From Conexibacteraceae bacterium (GTDB taxonomy: Bacteria; Actinomycetota; Thermoleophilia; Solirubrobacterales; Solirubrobacteraceae), in assembly GCA_009785395.1 (NCBI GenBank), contig WQWK01000075.1, positions 1 through 8,747 on the forward strand: DNA of 8,747 nt, given 5' to 3'. This document shows positions 1-5,866 of the stretch, in pieces. The notes beneath the pieces were generated by a model that did no database searches, had not been told where the DNA came from, and saw only the letters and a program-made list of their open reading frames with translations. Position 1 is the first letter of the stretch, and each line of letters starts with the position of its first letter. A program made the position numbers and the translations under genes.

Positions 1-899
1 CGATCAAGCGGGTCTTCGCCCAGCAGGGCAAGGACGGCTTCGCCTACGTCTCCTGCCCGGAGTTCCTCAAGGAGGGCTCGGCGCTGGAGGACTTCCTCAA
101 GCCCGACCGGGTAGTCGTGGGCGACGACAGCGATTGGGCGGGCGACGCCGTCGTTGAGCTCTATGCCCCGCTCGATGCGCCGCTCGTTCGCACCGACATC
201 CGCAGCGCCGAGATGATCAAGCTCGCCGCCAACGCCTTCCTGGCCACCAAGATCTCGTTCATCAACGAGATTGCCAACGTCTGCGAGGAGACGGGCGCCG
301 ACGTGACCGAGGTCGCGCGCGGGATGGGGCTCGATCGCCGCATCGGCCGCCACTTCCTGAACGCGGGTATCGGCTACGGCGGCTCGTGTTTTCCGAAAGA
401 TGTCTCAGCACTCAAACAGCTTGCGGGAAACTCCGGCTACCACTTCCAGCTGCTGACGTCGGTGATCGAGGTCAACGAGCTGCAGAAGCGGCGTGTGATC
501 GCGAAGCTGCAGAAGCACCTGGGGACGCTTGTCGGAAAAAGGGTGGCGCTGCTGGGGCTTGCGTTCAAGGCCCAGACCGATGACATGCGGGAGGCATCGT
601 CGCTGGTGCTGGCAGCGCGGCTGCAGGGCGAGGGCGCGCTGGTCAGCGCCTACGACCCAATCGCCGAGTCGCAGGCGCGCACACTGATGCCGGGCGTGGA
701 GATGGGGGCGAGCGCCCTGGATGCGGTGCGGGGCGCGGACGCGATCGTGGTGGTGACCGAGTGGCCGGAGTTCGCCGAGCTCGACTGGAACGAGGTCGCC
801 GCCGCCGCCAGTGGGCGCGTGATCGTCGATGGGCGTAACTTCCTGGACAGCACGGCGGCGCAGGCGGCCGGGTTCACGTACGAGGGGATCGGCCGCTGA
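1..899 (+). CDS. ugd: UDP-glucose 6-dehydrogenase, 5'-truncated by the window edge
   Basis: Oxidises UDP-glucose to UDP-glucuronate with two NAD+ in the cytoplasm, supplying precursor for envelope polysaccharides. The frame is open from base 3 and gives 298 residues. The usual length is about 430-440, so roughly the first 130-140 residues, the NAD-binding Rossmann half, lie off the left edge. Visible in order: the PEFLKEGSALEDFLKPDR motif (fragment residues 19-36) with the conserved glutamates; the central helix with EMIKLAANAF (lysine 73, asparagine 77); the catalytic loop GYGGSCFPKD with nucleophile cysteine 129 (codon at 387) and aspartate 133; and the C-terminal UDP-binding domain beginning near ALLGLAFK. 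The lysine-to-cysteine spacing of 56 matches the Streptococcus pyogenes enzyme as I recall it. A GTG at 117 is internal and not the start. A GDP-mannose or UDP-ManNAc dehydrogenase is possible, but the motif set fits UDP-glucose best. The next gene starts 42 bases downstream. Confidence 0.93.
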   Translation, partial: IKRVFAQQGKDGFAYVSCPEFLKEGSALEDFLKPDRVVVGDDSDWAGDAVVELYAPLDAPLVRTDIRSAEMIKLAANAFLATKISFINEIANVCEETGADVTEVARGMGLDRRIGRHFLNAGIGYGGSCFPKDVSALKQLAGNSGYHFQLLTSVIEVNELQKRRVIAKLQKHLGTLVGKRVALLGLAFKAQTDDMREASSLVLAARLQGEGALVSAYDPIAESQARTLMPGVEMGASALDAVRGADAIVVVTEWPEFAELDWNEVAAAASGRVIVDGRNFLDSTAAQAAGFTYEGIGR

Positions 900-932
900 G
901 CCGTTCCGGCCGTCTGCGGTCCAGAGCGGATA

Positions 933-936
933 GGAG
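933..936 (+). promoter_or_regulatory. Ribosome binding site of the nucleotidyltransferase gene
   Basis: GGAG lies 5 bases before the ATG at 942, inside the purine-rich stretch TAGGAGTAGGG. It supports the start at 942 in the 42-base gap after the dehydrogenase. I see no convincing promoter in that gap, so read-through from the dehydrogenase is likely. Confidence 0.7.
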
Positions 937-941
937 TAGGG

Positions 942-2048
942 ATGCAGGCATTGATCTTGGCGGGCGGCGAGGGTACGCGACTGCGGCCGCTGACCTCGGA
1001 TACGCCCAAGCCGGTCATCCCGCTCGTCGGTCAGCCGTTCATCAGCTACATGCTCGAGTGGCTGGTCGGCCACGGCATCGATGACGTCGTCATCTCCACA
1101 GGCTTCCGCGCCGACCAGGTGCGCGCCGTGCTCGGCGACGGCAGCGCCTTTGGGGTGCGTCTGCGGTATGTCGAGGAGCCACGCCCGCTCGGCACGGGCG
1201 GGGCGCTCAAGTTCGCCGAGGAGCTGCTGGACGAGCGTTTCTTCATGCTCAACGGCGACGTCCTCACCGACATCAACCTCACCGACCAGCTCGCGCAGCA
1301 CGAGCACACCGGGGCGCGGGCGACGCTCGCGCTGGTCGGCGTCGCCGATCCGTCCGCCTACGGGCTCGTACAACGCAACGGGGACCTCAGCGTCACCGAG
1401 TTCATCGAGAAGCCGAGCTACGACCAGGCGCTCGGGACGAATCTGGTCAACGCCGGGGCCTACATCCTCGATCGCGGGATCCTCTCCGAGATGGCGCCGG
1501 CGGGCACGAACATCTCGATCGAGCGTGATGTCTTCCCGAAGCTCGTCGATCACGGCCTCTACGGATACGAGGCCCACGGCTACTGGCTCGACATCGGCAC
1601 GCCGGACCGATACCTGCAGGCGGCCTACGACATCCTCGAGGGCAAGGTCATGACCCAGGTGGGCGACCGCCTGTATGCGGCCCGCATGCGCGTGCTCCCG
1701 GAGGTGGGGGTCGGGGGACGGATAGCTGCTCCGGTGATGATCGGGGACGGGGCCGAGATCGAGGACGCGGCGAGCGTCGGTGGCCGGGTGGTGCTGGGCC
1801 GCGGCGTCAGGATCGGCGCCGGCGCCACAATCGAGGGCTCGGTGCTGCTGGACGGGGTGAGCGTCGGCGAGCGCACCACGATCAGCGGCGCGATCATCGG
1901 CCCCGGCGCCACGATCGGGGCGCGCTGCGCGATCGACGGCGGTGTCGTGCTCGGCGAGGGCGTCCAGATCGGTGACGACAACGTGCTCTCGGCCGGCGCC
2001 CGTCTGTTTCCGAGGGTTGCGCTTCCCAACGGAGCGATCAAGTTTTGA
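942..2048 (+). CDS. Sugar-1-phosphate nucleotidyltransferase, GDP-mannose pyrophosphorylase type
   Basis: Predicted to form GDP-mannose from mannose 1-phosphate and GTP in the cytoplasm. At 368 residues it has two parts. The N-terminal GT-A-like transferase domain (1-235) holds the nucleotide loop GGEGTRLRPLT (8-18), lysine 23 in the TPKPVIPL motif, GTGG (84-87), the metal-binding NGD (104-106), FIEKP (154-158), VNAG (169-172) and WLDIGTP (215-221). The C-terminal part (about 260-350) is a left-handed beta-helix of hexapeptide repeats such as IGDGAE, IGAGAT and IGPGAT. The FIEKP, ISIERDVFP and WLDIGTPDRYL blocks resemble eukaryotic GMPPB and actinobacterial ManB-type enzymes. A glucose- or GlcNAc-1-phosphate transferase is the main alternative, since substrate cannot be settled from motifs. 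The isomerase gene downstream favours mannose. It ends LPNGAIKF, with its stop codon overlapping the next start. Confidence 0.88.
   Translation: MQALILAGGEGTRLRPLTSDTPKPVIPLVGQPFISYMLEWLVGHGIDDVVISTGFRADQVRAVLGDGSAFGVRLRYVEEPRPLGTGGALKFAEELLDERFFMLNGDVLTDINLTDQLAQHEHTGARATLALVGVADPSAYGLVQRNGDLSVTEFIEKPSYDQALGTNLVNAGAYILDRGILSEMAPAGTNISIERDVFPKLVDHGLYGYEAHGYWLDIGTPDRYLQAAYDILEGKVMTQVGDRLYAARMRVLPEVGVGGRIAAPVMIGDGAEIEDAASVGGRVVLGRGVRIGAGATIEGSVLLDGVSVGERTTISGAIIGPGATIGARCAIDGGVVLGEGVQIGDDNVLSAGARLFPRVALPNGAIKF
2031..2034 (+). promoter_or_regulatory. Ribosome binding site supporting the TTG start of the isomerase
   Basis: GGAG inside the end of the nucleotidyltransferase gene lies 10 bases before the TTG at 2045. 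With the TTGA stop/start overlap, it supports TTG initiation over any later ATG or GTG. Confidence 0.5.
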
Positions 2049-3103
2049 GCGCCGAGCGGACACTCTCGCGGGAGGCCGTCGCCGAGGTCGACGTCACCGG
2101 CCAGTTTGCCGAGGTGCTCGCGCTGCCCGACCACCTGCACGACGCGCTGTGGCGAGTGGAGTCGGCCAATCTCAGGCCGCACGACTCGCCCGGCGGGCTG
2201 GTCATCGCCGGGGTCGGCGGCTCGTCGATCGGCGGCGCGCTGGCCCGGGCGGCGCTCGGCGACGGCGCCTCGCGGCCGATCGCGCTCGCGCGCGATTACG
2301 CGCTGCCGGGCTGGACGACACCCGACACGACCGTGCTGTGCGTGAGCTACTCGGGCAACACCGAGGAGACGCTCGCCGCCTATGACGCCGCGCAGGCGCT
2401 CGGCGCCTCGACGATCGTGGTCACGACCGGCGGCAAGCTCGCCGAGCAGGCTCGTGCCGATGGCGTCCCGGTGATCCCGTTGCCCGGTGGCTTCCAGTCG
2501 CGGGCGGCCGTCGGCTATGGCCTGGTCACCGCACTCGAGGTCGCGCGGCTGTGCGGAGCGGGCGAGAGCTTGCGTGCCGAGGTTGACGTGGCGGCCGAGC
2601 ACGCGGCCCGCCTGGCCGCGGCGTGGGGGCCGGACGCGGAGGAGCATTCGCTCGCCAAGACGCTCGCGCGCGGGCTCCGCGGCACGATCCCGCAGATCGC
2701 CGGAGCGGCGCTGACCGCGCCCGTGGCCTACCGCTGGAAGACGCAGATCAACGAGAACGCCAAGGCGCCGGCGTTCGCCGCCGAGCTTCCGGAGCTCGAC
2801 CACAACGAGCTCGTCGGCTGGGACGGCGCCAGCGAGTTCGGGCCGTTCAGCGCCGTGTTCCTGGACGACTCGGACCTGCATCCGCGCGTGCGCCAGCGCA
2901 TCGAGCTGACCCGCGGCCTGATCGCCAGCCGCGGCGGGGCGACCTTCCGTGTTGAGTCGATCGGCCAGACCCGCCTGCAGCGGCTCGTCTCGCTGGTGCT
3001 GCTCGGTGACCTCGTGTCGCTGTATCTGGCGACGCTGCGCGGGATCGACCCGGCGCCCGTTGCCGCGACGGAGTCGCTGAAGTCCGCGCTGCAGGGATCG
3101 TAA
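2045..3103 (+). CDS. Bifunctional phosphoglucose/phosphomannose isomerase (SIS domain)
   Basis: Interconverts fructose 6-phosphate with glucose 6-phosphate and mannose 6-phosphate in the cytoplasm, linking glycolysis to the GDP-mannose pathway. The 352 residues have the two SIS subdomains of the archaeal/actinobacterial PGI/PMI family. These show the glycine-rich phosphate loop GVGGSSIGG (56-64), SYSGNTEETL (101-110), RAAVGYGL (153-160), and the C-terminal signature with INENAKAPAF (235-244) and LPELDHNELVGW (248-259). Glutamate 237 and histidine 253 occupy the positions of the catalytic Glu and His known from Pyrobaculum PGI/PMI. The ending ATESLKSAL (341-349) matches the family's usual C-terminal helix with its lysine (346). 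Length is normal (about 300-350). The start is TTG in a TTGA overlap with the upstream stop, so translation is probably coupled. No phosphomannomutase, the step between this enzyme and the pyrophosphorylase, is present in the window. Confidence 0.9.
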   Translation: MSAERTLSREAVAEVDVTGQFAEVLALPDHLHDALWRVESANLRPHDSPGGLVIAGVGGSSIGGALARAALGDGASRPIALARDYALPGWTTPDTTVLCVSYSGNTEETLAAYDAAQALGASTIVVTTGGKLAEQARADGVPVIPLPGGFQSRAAVGYGLVTALEVARLCGAGESLRAEVDVAAEHAARLAAAWGPDAEEHSLAKTLARGLRGTIPQIAGAALTAPVAYRWKTQINENAKAPAFAAELPELDHNELVGWDGASEFGPFSAVFLDDSDLHPRVRQRIELTRGLIASRGGATFRVESIGQTRLQRLVSLVLLGDLVSLYLATLRGIDPAPVAATESLKSALQGS

Positions 3104-3104
3104 A

Positions 3105-3131
3105 CCGGCGCGAAGCAGCGGCGAGCGCCGG
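3105..3131 (+). terminator. GC-rich hairpin after the isomerase gene, possible terminator
   Basis: A perfect 7-bp inverted repeat, CCGGCGC (3105-3111) and GCGCCGG (3125-3131), has a 13-base loop and begins one base after the TAA stop. No T-run follows (GCAGCAATC), so it is not a classical intrinsic terminator. It could be a T-less actinobacterial terminator, an mRNA 3'-end stabiliser, or chance in GC-rich DNA. Its position at the only non-overlapping gene boundary of the right half favours a function. Confidence 0.35.
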
Positions 3132-3173
3132 GCAGCAATCATGCGTGTCGCCTCAAGTTGACAAGATGCCGAC

Positions 3174-4523
3174 ATGAATGATCGGCTGCACGCGCAGCCG
3201 AGCGCGCGGGTACGTGCCGTGGGAGGCGGTGCGCTGCTGCTCGCGCTCGTCGCAATCGCCTACCTCGTCCTCAGTGGCGGGTCCGCCTACCGGGTCCGGA
3301 TGCTGTTCAGCGACGCCAGCGGGCTGGTCAACGGCGACCAGGTGATGATCGGCCCATCGAGCGTCGGCTCGGTGCAGTCGATCAGCCTCACTCGCAACGG
3401 CCAGGCGGCCGTCGTTGTGTCGCTTGCGGCGGACGCGGCACCGCTCTACCAGGGCACGGTCGCGCGGATCGAGGAGAACGGCCTGGCCGGCATCGCGAGC
3501 CACTACATCACGCTGCAGCCGGCGCCGTCCACGGGCAACGCCCAGATCCGCTCCGGCGGGACGATCCCGCAGACCGACACGTACGCCGAGGTCGGGCTCG
3601 ACCAGCTGTTCAACGCGCTCAACGCGCCCACGCGCAACGGCCTGCGCAACATCATCCGCGGCGAGGCGGCGAGTATCCGGGGGCGCGCGCTGCAGGCCAA
3701 CCGCACGCTCGAATATCTCGATCCGGTGCTGCAGAGCACCAGTCAGGTGACAGCCGCCCTGAACCATGCCGAGCCGGGCTTCGACCAGCTGCTGGTGCAG
3801 GGGGCGCAGACGATGCGGCGGCTCGCGTCGCGCAGCCAGGAGCTGACCAGCCTCGTCGGCAACACCGACGCGGTCACCGGCGCGGTCGCGCAGCAGTCGA
3901 CGGCGCTCGCGCAGACGCTCGAGCTGCTGCCCTCGGCGCTGCAGCGCTCGACGACGACCTTCGCGGGCGTGCGCAGCACGCTCGCGGCGCTCCAGCGGCT
4001 GGTCGCCGCGACCAAGCCCCAGGTGGGCCAGCTCGTGCCCTTCACGCTGGCGCTCAAGCAGTTCTCGCAGGCGGCCATACCGACGCTCCGCTACCTCGCC
4101 GCCCTGATCTCCAACCCGCACGGGGGCAACCTCGTGAAGCTGCTGCGGGAGGGGCCGGCGTTTGAGCGGAGCGCCTCCAGCGGCTTCCCGGCGATCATCG
4201 CCTCGATCCTCGCGCAGGAGTCCTCCGGGCAGATCCAGGCGCTACGCGAGTACACGCCCGACATCGTCGCCGCGCTCGCCAACACCGGCCAGATCAACGG
4301 CTACTACGACGCCAACGGCCACTACGCGCGCAGCACGCCGTTCTACGGCTCCTACGGAATCAGCGGCGGCACGCTGACCAACCGCTCGCCGGCGGCTCGC
4401 TACGAGGGCCTCACGGTCGTCAGGACGGGCCGCTGCCCCGGCGGCGCGACCCAGCCCGGCGACGGTTCGATGCCGGTCGCCGCCAGGGGCTGTGACACCT
4501 CCAACACCCCGGCCGGACCGTGA
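3174..4523 (+). CDS. MCE/MlaD family protein, first of the array (MCE-1)
   Basis: Predicted membrane-anchored, extracytoplasmic subunit of an MCE lipid-transport complex. The 449 residues comprise a short basic tail with one membrane helix (about 15-34), the MCE domain (about 38-116) with the pore-loop strand IASHYITLQP (107-116), and the post-domain signature VGLDQLFNALN (140-150). After these comes a long Ala/Leu/Gln-rich, probably helical region (150-370) and a C-terminal tail with NGYYDANGHYARSTP (375-389) and two cysteines, 421 and 440. There is no signal-peptidase site. ATG 3174 is the only plausible start, because an in-frame TGA lies at 3159. No Shine-Dalgarno is visible, which could mean leaderless or weak initiation. 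It heads a run of four MCE genes and overlaps the next by 4 bases. The family assignment is firm. The substrate, and whether it corresponds to MceA or another position of the mycobacterial A-F order, cannot be told. Confidence 0.9.
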   Translation: MNDRLHAQPSARVRAVGGGALLLALVAIAYLVLSGGSAYRVRMLFSDASGLVNGDQVMIGPSSVGSVQSISLTRNGQAAVVVSLAADAAPLYQGTVARIEENGLAGIASHYITLQPAPSTGNAQIRSGGTIPQTDTYAEVGLDQLFNALNAPTRNGLRNIIRGEAASIRGRALQANRTLEYLDPVLQSTSQVTAALNHAEPGFDQLLVQGAQTMRRLASRSQELTSLVGNTDAVTGAVAQQSTALAQTLELLPSALQRSTTTFAGVRSTLAALQRLVAATKPQVGQLVPFTLALKQFSQAAIPTLRYLAALISNPHGGNLVKLLREGPAFERSASSGFPAIIASILAQESSGQIQALREYTPDIVAALANTGQINGYYDANGHYARSTPFYGSYGISGGTLTNRSPAARYEGLTVVRTGRCPGGATQPGDGSMPVAARGCDTSNTPAGP

Positions 4524-5866
4524 GACGCGCAGCCCCCGTCCTGGCCCTGCTCGCGGTCGTGGCCGTGATCGTGGTGCTCGTGCTCACCGCAGTTGGCGGC
4601 GGCTCCGGCGGCTACACAGTCCAGGCGCTGTTCGACAACGCCTCGTTCGCGGTCCCGGGCGAGCAGGTGCGGATCGCCGGGGCGCCGGTAGGCACGATCT
4701 CAGCGCTGTCAGTGACCAAACAGAATCTGGCGGCGGTCACGCTCTCGATCTCCAGCTCCGAGTTCACGCCCTGGTACGCGAACGCGACCTGCCGGATCCG
4801 GCCCCAATCACTGATCGCCGAGCGCTATATCGACTGCAGCCCCGGCACCTCCAACCACCCCGCCCTGCACCGGATCACCAGCGGCTATGGCACCGGCAGC
4901 CATCTGCTGCCGGTCACGCAGACGAGCTCCCCGATCGATCCGGACATCGTCCAGAACGTCTCCCAGGAGTCCGTGCGCCAGAGCCTCTCGGTGATCCTCA
5001 ACGAGCTCGGCACGGGTCTGGCAGCGCGCGGCTCCGACCTCAACGCGGTGATTCTCCGGGCCGATCCGGCGCTCGCCCAGACCGAGCGCGTGTTCAGCCT
5101 GCTCGCCTCCCAGAACCGGGTCCTCGCCAAGCTCGCCACCGACTCCGACACGGTGCTGGCACCGCTCGCGAAGGCCCGCGGCTCGCTCGCGGACTTCATC
5201 GTCAAGGCCAACAAGACAGCGACCGCGACGGCCACCGAGCGTCCGCAGATCGCGCAGTCGATCAGGCTGCTGCCGCCGTTCCTGCAGCAGTTGCGGCCGC
5301 TGATGGCCGACCTCGGCCAGCTCGCGACCCAGGCCACCCCGGTCGTGCAGGACGCCGGCAACAGCGCCGGCGCGCTGAGCAGAGAGTTCAGGACGCTGGT
5401 GCCGTTCGCGAACCGCGCAAGGACCGCGCTGACAGATCTCGGCAACGCCGCCCAGCAGTCCGAGTCCGCACTCGTGGGCTCGCAGCCGCTGGTCGACCAG
5501 CTGCGGACCCTCGGCACCAGATCGCTGCCCTCCGCGCAGACGCTCGACAAGCTGCTCACGAACCTCGACACGACCGGCGGCTTCGAGCAGCTGATGAGCC
5601 TGCTCTTCTACGGCGCAGCCGCCACCAACGGCTACGACGCCGCCGGTCACTATGTGCGGCTGACCCCGATCGTCGGCCCGTGCACCGCGTACGCGCGCCA
5701 CCCGATCCCCGGCTGCAGCGCCAACTTCCTGCCCGGCGGTCAGGCGGTGGCTGCCGTCGCGGCCAGGGCGGTCACCGAGGTGACCGCCAAAACACACTCG
5801 TCGAAGGGGGTGCAGGCCGCCCCGCTTGGCGGCCTGCTTCGTTACCTGACCGGAGGCAAGGGCTGA
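4520..5866 (+). CDS. MCE/MlaD family protein, second of the array (MCE-2)
   Basis: Predicted extracytoplasmic subunit of the same lipid-transport complex as its neighbours. The GTG start lies in a GTGA overlap with the previous stop, with no clear ribosome binding site, so coupled translation is likely. The 448 residues have a two-arginine N-terminus, a membrane helix (about 6-26), the MCE domain (about 31-110) with pore-loop segment LIAERYIDCSPG (98-109), and the post-domain stretch LGTGLAARGSDLNAVI (163-178), which is typical of actinobacterial MCE proteins. A helical region (180-365) and a tail with NGYDAAGHYVRLTP (370-383) follow. It is the only one with four cysteines: 91 and 106 inside the MCE domain, 388 and 399 in the tail. 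The last 40 or so residues are low-complexity, and their DNA carries two perfect inverted repeats. A much longer frame overlapping this gene from 4492 is out of frame with it and is not real. Confidence 0.9.
   Translation: MRRAAPVLALLAVVAVIVVLVLTAVGGGSGGYTVQALFDNASFAVPGEQVRIAGAPVGTISALSVTKQNLAAVTLSISSSEFTPWYANATCRIRPQSLIAERYIDCSPGTSNHPALHRITSGYGTGSHLLPVTQTSSPIDPDIVQNVSQESVRQSLSVILNELGTGLAARGSDLNAVILRADPALAQTERVFSLLASQNRVLAKLATDSDTVLAPLAKARGSLADFIVKANKTATATATERPQIAQSIRLLPPFLQQLRPLMADLGQLATQATPVVQDAGNSAGALSREFRTLVPFANRARTALTDLGNAAQQSESALVGSQPLVDQLRTLGTRSLPSAQTLDKLLTNLDTTGGFEQLMSLLFYGAAATNGYDAAGHYVRLTPIVGPCTAYARHPIPGCSANFLPGGQAVAAVAARAVTEVTAKTHSSKGVQAAPLGGLLRYLTGGKG
5767..5788 (+). repeat. Perfect 10-bp inverted repeat near the end of MCE-2
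   Basis: GGCGGTCACC (5767-5776) and GGTGACCGCC (5779-5788) are exact reverse complements around a 2-base GA centre. As RNA this gives a 9-bp stem with a CGAG tetraloop; as DNA it looks like a dyad operator. It lies in codons for the low-complexity tail (AVTEVTA). Function unknown. Confidence 0.5.
5812..5837 (+). repeat. Perfect 10-bp hairpin just before the MCE-2/MCE-3 junction
   Basis: GCAGGCCGCC (5812-5821) and GGCGGCCTGC (5828-5837) pair perfectly across the 6-base loop CCGCTT. The hairpin ends 14 bases before the GGAGG of MCE-3. It is followed by TTCGTTACC, which is not a real T-run. Possible roles are mRNA processing or stability, or tuning of MCE-3 translation. Chance is not excluded. 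Confidence 0.5.
5852..5856 (+). promoter_or_regulatory. Strong ribosome binding site of MCE-3
   Basis: GGAGG sits 9 bases before the ATG at 5866 and is the best Shine-Dalgarno in the window. It fixes the MCE-3 start at 5866, so the longer frame open from 4492 should not be used. Confidence 0.8.

Noticed and set aside
117..119. GTG at 117 as start of the dehydrogenase
   Set aside because: The frame is open to the left edge, and the residues before 117 carry the conserved PEFLKEGSALEDFLKPDR motif, so the gene is cut by the window and this codon is internal.
890..912. CGGCCG inverted repeat around the dehydrogenase stop as a terminator
   Set aside because: The stem is only 6 bp, each arm is itself palindromic, no T-run follows, and such matches are common at this GC content.
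405..2063. Long open frame on the - strand (552 codons), and similar long - strand frames at 1625-3175, 3153-4121, 5842-7212 and 7416-8582
   Set aside because: They lie opposite genes with clear family motifs, and their Arg/Gly/Asp/His-rich, repetitive composition is what reverse reading of GC-biased codons gives. No recognisable domain is present.
3141..3161. Tiny ATG frame (ATGCGTGTC...TGA) in the gap before MCE-1, as a leader peptide
   Set aside because: It has only six codons, no ribosome binding site and no regulatory residue run. A short frame like this is expected by chance.
3158..3163. TTGACA resembling a -35 box before MCE-1
   Set aside because: A -10 box at 16-18 bases would fall inside the gene at about 3180-3187 (GATCGGCT), which has no TATAAT-like sequence. 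Probably coincidence.
3151..3164. CTCAAGTTGACAAG resembling half of a HAIR (HspR) operator
   Set aside because: The consensus needs CTTGAGT and ACTCAAG arms 7 bases apart. Only a partial half-site is present, and the genes are not chaperones.
4492..5865. Upstream extension of the MCE-3 frame, which would make a 940-residue protein
   Set aside because: This part is the out-of-frame reading of MCE-2, is rich in Arg and Pro, and has no domain. The GGAGG before ATG 5866 gives a better start.
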